From: Saturnia japonica
Taxonomy: Eukaryota > Arthropoda > Insecta > Lepidoptera > Saturniidae
DNA: 64,000 bases
Assembly: GCA_033032175.1 (NCBI GenBank)
Contig: CM065304.1
Coordinates: 28,154,653 to 28,218,652 of the forward strand
Direction: 5' to 3'
Shown here: positions 23,150 through 35,040 of the stretch, piece by piece
Position numbering within the stretch: position 1 is the stretch's first letter
Layout: every line of letters starts with the position of its first letter
Program-made: the position numbers and the translations under genes
The notes under the pieces: generated by a model
The model's database searches: none
The model's input: only the letters and a program-made list of their open reading frames with translations
What the model was told of the DNA's origin: nothing

Positions 23150-23524
23150 CAGTATGTATTAAATCGTCGGATCCGTGAAGGTGTTAGGTATCGAGATTAT
23201 ATTCTATTTATGTTATCTATCTCAGATAATAAGTTAAAAAAATTATCCCAAATAAAATGTAAAAACATTTAGTTAAATATCCGAAGCTTACATGGTAATA
23301 CAGAGGGCGCGGCGCAGAGTACCGCCATACGATCAAACGTACCGCTGCGCCGCGCCGGGGTTGGCGAAGTTGTTATGAAATTTAAAAAATTTGCTATATT
23401 TTAGGGAAACTAAAACTAAATATGTTGGAATTTTAAATCGCAATAACTTTTTTATTTTAATTATAATAAAATTTTAATGTTTTTGGATCCTTTTCGGATT
23501 TGACGGGGTTTTTAATACATACTG
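23150..23524. mobile_element. 375-bp MITE with TA target site and GC-rich hairpin
   Basis: Both ends start CAGTATGTATTAAA and are flanked by TA (23148-23149, 23525-23526). The inner parts of the inverted repeats remain similar (TCGTCGGATCCG versus CCCGTCAAATCCG). This pattern suits a Tc1/mariner-type MITE. At 23306-23356 a perfect 12-bp stem GGCGCGGCGCAG / CTGCGCCGCGCC encloses about 27 nt, unusually GC-rich in this region. It has no ORF. Confidence 0.75.
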
Positions 23525-25043
23525 TATACTGACTGCCTTCCGTCTAGGTTTCTCCGGGGTTTTCCTAGTTCAAAAAGCATTTGGGAAGAGGCCGGACGAG
23601 ATTTTCAGAAAGTGTCCAGCTAAAATCCGGACATTTTGCATCCAAGGAAAATCTAAATAATAATTAGAAAGCAACTAAAATAAATTTTATTTAGAAAAAT
23701 AGGCTATTGGAAGACATGCGGCTATAGTAAATGTATGTGCCGCTACCGCGATGCTGTCATCTCGTTCTCGGTAACGGTGGCGGCGGACAATCGGCGTAAG
23801 GGTTATGATTTAATTTTTATGTAGAATTACAGAGTTTCTGGAGACATTTTATTTATTTGTAATTAATTTGATTCCAAAGAAGTACATTATTAATTATTTT
23901 TTAACTAAATTACCGCTGACAGTGCAGTGTCCAGTTTATTAATAATTAGTTAGGTTATGTTAGTAAGTAGTAAGTGTTGCCCTCTGTTTAAATGAATATA
24001 AAAGAAAATGAAGGTTAAATAAAAAATAAATATAAAATTATTTATAAGTTAAATATAAAACCGGCGTCAAATTCATGTTGTCAATGGTGCGCGCCCCGGA
24101 GTCTGTTCAATTCTTTGACTGGTGTAATCCTCTTATCTCTTATATTGAGCTTCATTGAATATTTCGTCATCATTGATTTCCCACCCATGGTTTCCTAATG
24201 AACTGTTTCCTTATGTCGCTCAAGGTCAACGGTTCGACTACCGTTAAGTCCAAGAAGGTTACCCTTAACCCCCCATCCAGCAGTGTTTAGAATTTGGCCA
24301 CTCCTACTAGTCCATAAATCTTGACGGAAATCATCTTCACGTAAGCTCGCGATGACCTGATGTAATTCACAGGAAGCCTCACGCTGTTGGCTACTTATTT
24401 TTCTTTTTATTGCTTCTGTACTTCTCTTCTTTCTTCGTGGACCAAGCTATGACGCCATAATGGTAGAAATATTACAGGATCTTGATTTATTTTTTGAATC
24501 TTTACCTCAATATAAAATTAAAGTTATAAATTATCAATTATCTAATCTAATTTAAACAATTCAAACCATTCTCTTTGTTTATTTTATCTTATTTGTTCTT
24601 ACTTCTATTTTAATAAGTTTAGTTTTAATTATTTTTAATCTATATATTTTTATTTTATATAAATCAATTTATGTAATTCATTTCTATATTAATCATATAA
24701 ATTCCATTTTAACATAAAAGTTTTTTTTACATATATCTTACATTTAAATATTATAAAAAACTACATATAGCTTGTTAAATTACTTTATAAAATTGATATT
24801 GAAAACTATTAAACATGTCTGATGCAATATATTGTTTAATATAAAATGTTTTGTTAACCTATAATTGGTTAATATATAATAATTTTACAATAAGCTGATT
24901 CTTCAATGATTCTTCAATGTTTATTTACTATGCTGTCTGTTGCTGTTCCTATAATAAATTAAAAATAAAGGTTCGCAGGTTGGGCATGCAGGTTAGCGGT
25001 AGGTCTCTTTCCTATGCCGTCCACTCAGGCATTTGTATTATGA
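23525..25043. other. Unassigned intronic DNA
   Basis: 23700-23820 is GC-richer without an ORF. On the minus strand at about 24480-24060, a partly open frame ('VIASLREDDFRQDLWTSR', 'AGWGVKGNLLGLNGSRTV') looks like retroelement debris, perhaps belonging with the BEL/Pao fragment next to it. I cannot name it. 24500-24990 is very AT-rich. Confidence 0.35.
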
Positions 25044-25640
25044 CTATTCTTTCGCGATACTCCATCGTTTCTTCACAGGTGCTTGAAGGAACTTCGAATA
25101 TTCATGTAGGAAATGTCCCTCGTGGCAAAGTGGGCATGCCGTCTTGTCTCTTCCTCCTTTATCAATCACTTGCTTTTCTTTTCCCGGCTTCTCTTCTTCA
25201 ATGTGATCGATCACGGTGTGCACAACTTGTCGCTTCAGTATCTGCTTCCTCATAGCAGTCTCTGATATGGGGTGTGGTCCGCATTGATCCGCCATTCTAT
25301 TCAGGAACTTCGTCATCGCGTTTGCTTTGCTTACGATGTAATAATACCATCGGTACTTCAATATGGTTCTTAATACCACACTGGCATCTTATCAGCTGTT
25401 CCCCTAACTTCCCCTCAGCGGGGACGAGTGACGGTTTCCGATTTGGCCAGGGGAATTTTCTTAGTGCTGGATGCCAGTCTGGTAACACCCGTACTAAGTT
25501 GCCGGCTAGTCAAGGTGGCGGTGAGGAATCCGGGAGTGCAATATTACACAGTCTGTTCAAGGTGACTATTTTCAATAAAACACCGAATGACTTTAATATT
25601 GGGCGTTCACAGGGCGACCAAGTTCTCTTCAATGCGTAGT
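25044..25640 (-). pseudogene. BEL/Pao-type gag fragment
   Basis: The minus-strand frame contains 'MTKFLNRMADQC' and 'CPLCHEGHFLHEYSKF', then 'APVKKRWSIAKE'. The order C-x2-C-x3-H, then a position normally Cys (here Tyr), followed by the R-W-S-I-A-K-E stretch, is typical of the Cys/His region of BEL/Pao gag proteins of insects. Another frame (25297-25488) holds the preceding segment, so at least one frameshift is present. No protease, RT or LTR was found beside it. It abuts the simple tail of the LINE at 25652. Confidence 0.65.
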
Positions 25641-25651
25641 ACTGCTACGAC

Positions 25652-27100
25652 ATAAAAATCAAAATCAAAAATTATTTATGCAATTTAAGGCCTAAGAAGG
25701 GGGCACTTATGTACGTCAAAACACTACTGCCGGTTCGGAAAAAATCCAAGTCTTCGAGAAGAACCGGTAAGAAACTCGAACGGTTTTATCTTTTTCTTTT
25801 TTCAACAGTACAAAAATGTTAACATAATACAGTAATATATAATATAATTCAATAATTAACAAATTCTTTAATGTACAGAGAGAGAGACATCTCCAGACAT
25901 CACTGTCATTCACATAATGATCAACCTTACAATAACCTTCTGACAGTAGAACCAGCTTGACATGGTCTTTGAACTTCTTGTCCGGCAAATCAGCTTTGGG
26001 ATCTTATTATAGAAGCTGACACTATCATCTAAAAACCTTTCATTGGTCTTACTAAGTCTAAAACACAGTACAACCAATTTATTTTATTGCTAGTATTCAC
26101 ATTAGGTTGGTCATTAACAAAATCAAGCTTGTCAAAGTATTTACGACCATAAATGAAGTTATGAAGGATATATTGGAGAGGCAAAGTAAAAATACTAAAT
26201 TCCTGAAACTTGTTCTTGAGTAATTCGCGGGACTCATATTGCTGATTGCTCAAACTGCTCGCTTTTGTAATATAAATATTGTATCTACCTCATCTGCTGA
26301 ACCCCACAGCAAAATACTGTAAGATATAAAGCTATGAAAGTAAGCCAAGTAGACTAACCTAACGGTGGCAATATCTGTTAACTGGCAAATCTTCTGTACT
26401 TCGAATGCAGCAGAGCTTAATTTTCCCGCCAAGGTTTTAATGTGCGGACCCCAATGTAATTTTCAATCAAGCGTAATACCTAAGAAGACAGAACTATCAG
26501 CTAAGCCTACTAAATTCTCTTCTATCTTGATACTACTATTAACAAGCCGAACATTGAGCAAGGTAAATGTCATACATTTAGTTTTATTCGCATTTAATAG
26601 TAAATTATTCAGTGCAAACCATTCAGATATTGTAATTAAAGTGCTATTTAATTACCTAACCTCTTCATCTATTCTTTTCTGATTATAAGTGAATATAAGA
26701 GTGTGCTAGAAGATCCATATCAGCACTGTTTTCAACCACTAGCGGTAGATCGTTTATATATACGAGAAACAAAAACGGTTCCAAAATCGAGCCCTGAAGA
26801 ATGCCGATTCTAGCTAAAAATCCAAATGAAGTTGCCCCATTTACACTTATTTTGTGATAGTGGTCTGTTAAATAAGAGATTAGCAGGTCGAGAGTAATCG
26901 CACGGACACCATAGTGTTTCAGCTTAAGTATAAGCATACTGTGGGCAAAGCAGTCGAAGGCCTTTGAGAGATCACAAAATACACCAATTGCATCCTGCGA
27001 TCTTTCCCATGCCCTAAATATATGACTTAGCAGCGTTGCACCAGTGTGACTTTGATTTCGTGAAAGCATACTCCCGACCATCCAAAATCTCTTGCGCCTT
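25652..27100 (-). mobile_element. Decayed CR1-like LINE with (TTTTGAT)n tail
   Basis: On the minus strand, 27081-26683 encodes 'GVFCDLSKAFDCFAHSMLI' (catalytic Asp box), then 'GILQGSILEPFLFLVYIND' (PQG box changed to LQG). The YADD box has degenerated to 'DMDLLAHS'. Downstream frames give 'NNLLLNANKTKCMTF', 'LGITLDWKLHWGPHIKTLAG', 'FISYSILLWG' and the C-terminal 'DLPDKKFKDHVKLVLLSEGY' near 25950. The 3' tail reads TTTTTGATTTTGATTTTT on the minus strand, a simple-repeat tail as in CR1-type LINEs. A second 3' fragment of the same family lies at 61085-61215. Confidence 0.85.
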
Positions 27101-29784
27101 GAAATACTCTACTAGCAAAGCATAAGCATAATTTTCCCAAAAATCTTACTAATAGAAGGAAGTACAGATATTTGTCTATTTTTTCAACCTGTTCTAAACA
27201 GAAGAACTACTTTAATAATTTTCATTAGATCAGGGAAAGTTCCTGTTTGTTTTGCACTGATTAAATATATTAGCCAGATAAGGTGAAATATTAACTATTC
27301 AGGACTGAACTACTACTAAGAACAAAAAAAGAACATTTATTCGACAATAACACCACACAGCAAACATACATTTTTAAATATAAAACAAAACAAACGAATT
27401 GACACAATAAATGAAGTGTTGCATGAGGTCGAATAGGTCACTGTCTCAGCATAATGCTGCAGGCCTTCAGGCAGCGCTGACAGGGCCTGTAGGCATGTAC
27501 AAACATACGGACGAATTAACACAACAACAATTTTAATTAATAAAACTAAATAATAGTAACTTAAAACACAAAAACATTTCCTAAATATTTACATTACACT
27601 TTAATTGTTTAAACGCTCTTATTATTTCACCTGCACTAATGTAGCACTACGTAACTGGCGTAACTGTGTAACTGCTACGATTTGACTGACCGTAAGTACC
27701 TCGAGGCATTATATTAAAACATTACTCCGTCCAACCGTAGCACTTTCGATTCTATTTTTACTATGGTCTACTTGCTTCTAACTTTGTATTCATTTATTCT
27801 TTAGAGTCGCATACATAATTTATATATACTTTTTTATTCCTTAATATATGTTAAATATTAACAAATTATACAAATTTAATATACTTTCTATTTATACACC
27901 AAAAACCTTGATATTTACCGGTGTTTTGCGGTACACTCTCTATTCTTCAGAGAATAATTTGGTCCCGATATTGTATTTCTTTATTATCTATTTTTCTATA
28001 CATCTATCAAATATCCTTAATATATAGATTTTAATAAAAGAGTAATATAGTAAGTTATTACAAAGTTATCCGTTACGTACTCCTATTAATATAACCTATT
28101 TTCTTTAGTCATCTTAAAACTAACATAGACGTCGTGTGCCGGGAACAATATGGTATATTTTATTTATATATACAACCATTTTATTGTCATATGACCAAAT
28201 AATACTTAAATATATAAACAATTACTGATTTGATAGCGATAGTAGTAATAATATTCAATCAGGAAGACGGTTTACGTAAATAAAGAAGGAGTGTCAGGAA
28301 TAATCAAATAACTAAGAAATACAAATATACCTTGTTAAATTTTATACTGCATGACATACCATACTCTTTTGTCGATAATCTTTGACTGAAACGTAAAGCA
28401 TTCGATGCAAAATACAGTTATCTTACAAATCGCGTCAAAAAAGTAAACTAATAAGATATGAAATTCTTACAATAAAATGCCATCTGAACATCTGTTCTCT
28501 ATAATCCGATTCAGTTTTCATCTCGTGACCATTGAACCGGATCAATCTATATAAAGTAGAAACGCTAGTGATCCCCATCTATTGGTGTAATCTCCTGAAC
28601 TCAGAATTTTGAAATACTGCACGAGTGACATGGGCATTTCCTGAAAATAAATTTCTATTCATTCTACACCTACGACTCGTCTATTTTTTAATCTATCTGA
28701 ATGTATAAAAATTCTGCTTCCGCATGTTTCTATCCACAATACTGGAAAATTAGTTGATGGATTGACTAGAAATTCGCACACATAGTTCCATTTCTGTAAA
28801 AGAATATTTGTATAATTTTTATTCTATAATTTCCACGGGTACAGAAAAATCCAATCATAGCGCGCGAATAAAATTAAAAAGAAGAAATAATAACCATGGC
28901 ACACAAGATAATAAATTGAGTTTATAATTTTAAATATGAATGTGGTAAATGTTTCTCTCCTTCTTTTTCTTTATAAAAACTATTCTTTAAAATAGTTAAA
29001 TACTGAATAGAAACTTCAATTTTCAACAATTTTATGTCATAAATATTCAATTTAGTATACAGTTTTCAAATATCGATCCTTAAAGATCTTATAAAAAGAA
29101 TAAAAGTTTTTAGTGGACTTACCGCTATTTTTATTATTATAAGAAACACTACTCCACTTACCTAATCACTTAAGCAAAAAGTTATTCCGTATACCGTATA
29201 CTAACTTTATCTCTTAATATAATATATATAATCTTAGAAAACAATGTATATACATTCGCGAAAACTTAAATAAGTTAGGTCTTGTAAGCGACCGTTAAAA
29301 TTTTAATACTAATTTTAAAGCAGTAACTCAATCGTCTAAACTTAAACAAATCAAAGTAATTTCACTTAAATATAGTATTTTATATAATTTGATATATGGA
29401 GAAGATAATATGGACAGTATGTGTAGACATCGTTTAAGAAGAAATTTTAAATTTTCAACTTTTCAATTAAATAGATGAAAGCGGATAGCAAAGTATATAT
29501 GAAAATTAGTACTTTTACGGATAGATTTATTTAAAACTTAGTATTAATACTTATTATTAACACGCTTTAAAAATAAAGTAACTTTTAGGGGTGTGAAAGA
29601 GGATGACAAAGTTTGTATGGGAAATAATACTTCTTGGTTATCTTATTATCGACTACGCGAGATAAGCTTCGATCGGAAAGGGTGGTATAATATATTCTCT
29701 AAGCCACTGGTAGTGCTTTTGACGTTCGCCCTCAATATGGCATTAATAGGGCCTAGAATAAATTTATAGATTCTACATAATATA
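27101..29784. other. SCYL2 intron, nothing recognised
   Basis: 2.7 kb of AT-rich DNA without ORFs, paired terminal repeats or exon-like segments. The expected SCYL2 catalytic-loop exon was looked for and not found. Confidence 0.4.
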
Positions 29785-30580
29785 TGTAAGCTTCGCGAGT
29801 ATATTCAAGTATACTGGTAAGAAAACTACAAAAAAATACCTACACTTACTGGAAGACCATTTCACTATATATGCATACATTTTATGCTCAAAAAACCAAA
29901 CAGCAAAAGACTTCATAAACCTGCTAAATAAAGTCCCATCCGAAGAGAAAATAGAAATTATACTAGCAGACCAATACCCTGGTATAAGTTCGAAAGAATT
30001 TGAAAATTATGTAAAAGAACGGGGGGCTGAAATGATCTACACAGCCGTGGACGCCCCGTTTTCAAACGGGCTAAACGAAAGATTAAACCAAACATTGGTG
30101 AACAAGATACGGTGCACCGTAAACGAAAAAACAAAGAAAATAGCCTGGTCGACGGTAGCGGAGGAATGCAGAAAAAAATACAATGAAACAGACCATTCAG
30201 TTACAGGTTTCTCACCCGAGTATTTACTGAATGGAGAATCAACCGATGTGCTGCCACCAGAGCTAAAAAACAACGAGACATACAAAAGAAACTTGGAAGA
30301 GGACAAAAAACTAGCGCCACTTCGAACACGAAAGTCTCATAACTACAATAAATCATTATACGACAAAAACAAAATAGACTACAAGCTTGAAGAGGGGGAC
30401 ATGGTCTACGTAATGAACAAGAATTGACTGAACAGAAAAAAATTGGAAGAAATTAGATCCGGCCCCCTTCAAAATAGAGAAGAAGATATCAGACTCGATA
30501 TACAAGATCAACACAAACAACAAGAAAACTACAAGAGGTTTATACCACATCACGAAGCTCATCCCTATACGGATGTGACC
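29785..30580 (+). pseudogene. Ty3/Gypsy-type integrase fragment joined to an LTR start
   Basis: The first 40 bp (29785-29824) are identical to the start of the LTR at 30628. From there an in-frame integrase core runs on: 'KKYLHLLEDHFTIYAYILCS', 'IILADQY' (second catalytic Asp), and 'NGLNERLNQTL' about 35 residues later (catalytic Glu). The C-terminal part has 'YDKNKIDYKLEEGDMVYVMN', a TGA stop near 30425, then a frameshift near 30462. The last part 'KISDSIYKI' to 'LYHITKLIPIR' ends at a TGA near 30578. Gag, protease and RT are missing. It is inactive. Confidence 0.8.
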
Positions 30581-30627
30581 CAACGTCAATTCAACAAAAG
30601 AAGAATTGACGCCCTAAGGGGGGGAGA

Positions 30628-30830
30628 TGTAAGCTTCGCGAGTATATTCAAGTATACTGGTAAGAAACCGTCTCGTGTCGATCACAGTAGATACTCGACA
30701 CGAGCCTTATGATAGAGAGAGACAGAAAACACATTGTCGAGCATTGACTCAAGAGACAGAACTTTATAAAATATAATAAAATATATGTTAAATATATGTT
30801 AACTCGAACTTTTCTCTAGGTGTTTAAAAA
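30628..30830 (+). repeat. Start of the 3' LTR of the gypsy fragment
   Basis: TGTAAGCTTCGCGAG begins at 30628, immediately after a purine tract (AAGGGGGGGAGA) that looks like the polypurine tract. The first 40 bp repeat at 29785. Inside the LTR is a perfect 10-bp stem, CTCGTGTCGA (30672-30681) / TCGACACGAG (30695-30704), and a TATA-like ACTTTATAAAATATAA near 30760. The right limit is not defined because no second full LTR is present. Confidence 0.65.
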
Positions 30831-31255
30831 AACTACAATTCTATAGTACCTACCTACATTATTTTGATGTATATGTTAAGGTTTAGAGAGATCCAGAAAA
30901 TCAATTTATAGACGACTTGATTTGGACGAATATATTGGAAAGGGAATGTTTGTGTGAATGCCAAGAAATACCTAACATAATTATATACATAGTGTTTATT
31001 TTTATAACTAGGACAGCGTGGGGAAATCCGAAACCATAGGAGATACACGGAAACTGTCTTAGGAACCATTAGCTTTTTTTTGTGAAAACAATTTAGCATA
31101 GTCAATTTTTCGGTGAAGCGTGAGTTGTTCGTAACAATGAAAGAAAAAAAGTACTCATCGACTTTATTTCATTCAAGTATTATTTTACTGTATTGGAAGA
31201 TCAAATCGGTTTCTAATTATAATTTTGTTTTAAATCTTTATATGTTTAGCGTCTG
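30831..31255. other. SCYL2 intron, nothing recognised
   Basis: AT-rich, without coding or repeat signals. Confidence 0.4.
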
Positions 31256-31567
31256 GTCATAATCTCATCTGATTTTAAGTGTCGATGTACCCAAAGATGG
31301 TAACACGTTAAACCTGATGGGAGAACTGGCTCTCAAATGCAGCTGCCGGAACACACCTATTGGTGGTTGGCGAGAGGTTTTAACTTGAAGGTGGTAGCTA
31401 GCCAGCCGGGCATTACAAAATGCCCTACCACCATGCTATGGTTTCATCGCGAGTTTTCCTTCACCAAAAGCTGAAGATCATTCATTGTAGAGATAAAAAA
31501 AGTTGGCTTTCACGAGACGCCCGATAGATGTGAAACATCTTAGTGAATAAAAGAAAGAAAGAAAGAA
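31256..31567 (+). repeat. Short interspersed repeat with (AAAG)n tail
   Basis: A GC-richer block of about 300 bp ends in AATAAAAGAAAGAAAGAAAG. The segment CGCGAGTTTTCCTTCACC is, to my knowledge, common in lepidopteran dispersed repeats. It has no ORF. The simple tail suggests a SINE or a LINE 3' end. Confidence 0.5.
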
Positions 31568-32020
31568 ACATTAAACACTAAAAATTAAAACATATAGCGT
31601 GGCGATCCGTCACGGCCTGTATCGCCACGTCAACAATCAGGTTTACCCCTCGCCTATAGATGTTTCATATCAAAATAAAAAACAAAAAGTTAAAATTTGA
31701 ATGGAATAAGATGATAATATTGAACATTTTGGTAAGAGACGTATAACATATTATGGTATTAGGTACCTACATTGTTATGTGATCTACATTTTAGACTATG
31801 TACACTATAAACGTGTAATGTAAATGTTGGTCGTATCGAAAGTTTCTACGCTGCTGTGTACGTCGTATATTCATTTGAGTTTTGAAGTCCTTACTCGTCG
31901 TCGTTCCTTATTGTTTCGAAGAATTTCAATGGGTAAAGTTCAATGGGGTTTTCCACCTTCGTTCTTAATATATGTTTACACGAATTAAATAAATGTAAAA
32001 GTGTCTTTTTTATTGTTTAC
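31568..32020. other. SCYL2 intron, nothing recognised
   Basis: Contains a GC-richer 50-bp piece at 31595-31660 but no ORF or named repeat. Confidence 0.4.
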
Positions 32021-32430
32021 CCAGAGTGTCTAGTGACGTGACGTAGTGGTAGCAAGCTATTCTATTGAGCTGAGAGATCGCAAGTTCGATCACCTCACAT
32101 GACTGACTATTTGTGAGTTGTGGGTCTCGGTGTTATATATGTATGATATGTCAAATAATTAGTCACCATAGCCGTGTGTGAAATTTTGTTCTCATATCTT
32201 AAGTGAAGATGTGCTGTTGATACCAACTCTATGCTTAGATAGTAGGTCGGCTTAATTAAGTACATCTGCCAAACGCACCTTTACGTGCTTAGTCTTAGGT
32301 CTTCAATTTCATACTAGGTGAGAATGGAACGCTCTACCACCAAGCTGTTACTTTATCCCGATGCCGCGATGGTTTTCTTTACAGAAAATCTGGCCATAGA
32401 ATACGAACTAACGCGCTAACTAGCATATTT
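32021..32430 (+). repeat. tRNA-derived SINE
   Basis: The 5' part contains an A-box-like GTAGTGGTAGCAAGC near 32045, and about 40 bp on a B-box-like GCAAGTTCGATCACC. This is the spacing of a tRNA-derived Pol III promoter. The body continues with the TCCCGATGCCGCGATGG and TTTTCTTTAC segment common in lepidopteran repeats. It does not fold as a functional tRNA and has no clear target duplication. Confidence 0.5.
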
Positions 32431-33917
32431 AATGAGTCATTATTGCTTCATAAAATGTTATTATAGTAGATTCATTGTTGATTACTTATAAACATTGACA
32501 TTTACTAGATGGTTGTACATTGTAAATTTAAACTGTAAAGATAAACAACTTGTTTTTTTTCTTGTTTTTGACATGGCGCAACTGGCTCTTTAGCCCTTGT
32601 CATAGTTTTATTCCCATGATCTTATCTATATAATGATCATATAATATACCATGTAATCAATGTATACAATCTTATCAATTACATATTTTACCTATGATAT
32701 ATGTTATGTGATAAAACAATGGCCTACGTTACATAAGGCTGACCAATTTACAATACTTTATAATAATATAAATAAACTCACCACTGACGGTGTCTACGCT
32801 GACGGAACAAGCTCCACAATTCACCAGCAACAGTCAAAGGTCAGGTGGCATGTCGACCATCGGCTTCTCACACCAATTCATCTCGTGTCGAGATTAGAAG
32901 TTTACACAATATAACATCACAACAAACGGCTGCAATCGGGAGAATATATCTACGGCCCAACACAGTTCAAATAAATAATTACAAAAGGTTTCCTTCAAGT
33001 TATCAAGCGGAGATTCGCTTAACTCAAACCAGTACATTGACCTTAAAGACAATCACAATTAGCCATAATATAGGGAGAATATATCTCGTTCCATAGACCA
33101 ACAAACGCGTATTTAATCAAGTGACAATAATTAATAAAGCAATGGAAAAGTTATATCGCGATCAAATCAAAAAGCATAAGCTCTCAAAACAATATAAGGT
33201 GGCGCGGCTCACGCGTGAAGCAAGAACAAAAAGGTTGACAGCTGACCACCGACAGTGAGATAAACGCGAAGTTACATAGATGAAGAAAACTAAAGACTAC
33301 TTGTGTTGCCAGACCGTGGTTCCGAACAATATAGTTACAATAGCTCAGTCTGATTTAACTGTTTTAACTTATTCTATTATTTATACTAATTCTATATTCA
33401 ATTATTACTTCACGCCATTAAAAAATTTCAAGTATATTCAACGTAGTTTAATAAATATTTTAGTAAAATAGTGGCACCCAAGTATCAGCTACTATCCATC
33501 AGTGGTCATACAAAGACTGTGGCGATCACCGAAAGATCAACAAACCATGACCAGTCGCTGCTGATATGCCGACCTGTCTAAACAGAAACTAGTTAAGCAC
33601 TGACTGATTCAGAAATGCGACGTGCACTATCGACGAATAACTATGATGGGTTTTCAACATTTGCATGGCGATCGTAACCCAATTTGTTTTTACAACCCTA
33701 CCAACCCGCTATGGGCGTTTCTTTGTTCGACAAACAGCAAGAAGTAACCACGTACAACTGAGGTTGATTTGGGTGTCTCATGTGAGATATTATTTGATGC
33801 CCTAAATTTTGTAGCAACTCGAAGCTTATGCTCTATAATATTTTTACAAAGTTCACTTCACAAATGCATAATAAACCAAACCGTCTCACTTCCAGTGCCG
33901 CTGAAATTATAGAATAC
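32431..33917. other. SCYL2 intron, nothing recognised
   Basis: Open frames at 32660-33096 and 33280-33471 show no family features. AGGGAGAATATATC-like sequence occurs twice (about 32938 and 33072). Confidence 0.4.
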
Positions 33918-34725
33918 TAGCTGTACCCGCTACTTCATATGCGTATTATAGGATATACGCAGACTGATCCCAGAAAAGGCAAAACCAAAAAATCATAGAT
34001 GCGTTTATCACTATGTGTAGGTTGCGCGCGATCCCCACCACACCGCTATATTACTGCATATGCACCGGCTGATTTCAAAACACGACGATAAACCCATATA
34101 TGATTTTTTTTGTATGTATGGTATGTTTGTATGTATGTATGGTTATCGCAATCTCTCCCACTCCGCTATAAATCATTTAAGTCCATAAACTGATTATTTA
34201 TCATTAATTGTGAAACACTTTATTTATACAATCATTCTTAATATTTTTAGACATACTCTTTACTGAGATTTAAAAAAAAAACAAGTATGTTTAATAGCTT
34301 GAATTTTTTCAAAGCTATTTTATGAACCTAAAATTTATACAATAAGAGCAATGATATTTTATAAGTAGATAAGGCATTGACGCTCTTTACATGCTATCGT
34401 AAAAGGTGGGCATTTTTTTTTTTTTTTTTTTAGAACTGACCACACTGTTAGCCTTAGGGGCCCTATCCTAAAACAGAGCCGCTGCGGCTTTTACAGCTTC
34501 ACCGGACTTGGAAAGGTGGGCAATTGCCTTCCCAACTTTTATCCTTTTTTGACAACAGAGCTTCCGCCTTACGCTGGGATTTCCTATTTCTTTTGTTTCA
34601 ACATGCTGTTATACCGTTTTCAAATTGATTTTAGTGAGAGTATAACGCGTGTATTTTATAAAACGTTATTGAATAAGAGACACTTTACGAGCAAGTGTGT
34701 TGAAAATGTATGTTATTTATGAATT
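33918..34725 (+). repeat. Helitron-like non-autonomous repeat, interrupted
   Basis: It starts ACTAGCTGTACCCGC. From about 34366 it matches the repeat at 38960-39180 in order (TAAGTAGATA, GGCATTGACGCTCTTTACAT, GGTGGGCAATTGCC, TTTTTTGACA, CTTACGCTG, TTTTGTTTCAACATGCTG). The ACTAGCTG start, which is CAGCTAGT in the opposite sense, suggests a Helitron-type 3' end. The copy is split by a small LINE insertion at 34413-34511. Confidence 0.5.
34413..34511 (-). mobile_element. Very short 5'-truncated jockey LINE copy with TSD
   Basis: On the minus strand this is the last 80 bp of the LINE family at 46254-49900: CCGGTGAAGCTGTAAAAGCC, GCAGCGGC, GGGCCCCTAAGGCTAACAGT, then an A tail of about 19 nt, seen as T on the + strand. 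It is flanked by perfect 11-bp target duplications AAAGGTGGGCA at 34402-34412 and 34512-34522. It carries about 13 bp (CTGTTTTAGGATA) absent from the 49-kb copy. Confidence 0.88.
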
Positions 34726-35040
34726 ATTTATTTATTATTATTATTTATTACCTAAATAGTCAGCCAAATTTTCTATTTCAATTAACAAACTTTTTAATGC
34801 ATCTAGTATTCGGGTTTGACTATCTAACTTTTGATTTATTCAAATTAATTATTTACTTAATCTGGCTACACATGTAACTACATAATATTTGATAAGTTTT
34901 TAAACACAACAACAATCTTAATTGATTATTATGTATTTGCACAAATTATCATCGACTCATGCTTATTTCTACTTGAGCAAAATATTCCTACTGTTTGCAG
35001 AATCGTCTACAAAATGTTTTAATGTGTATTATTTCTACAG
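34726..35040. other. SCYL2 intron, acceptor side
   Basis: AT-rich sequence ending in the acceptor TTATTTCTACAG before the exon at 35041. Confidence 0.5.

Noticed and set aside
31555..31567. (AAAG)n run as a significant microsatellite
   Set aside because: Only about four units, best explained as the tail of the adjacent short repeat.
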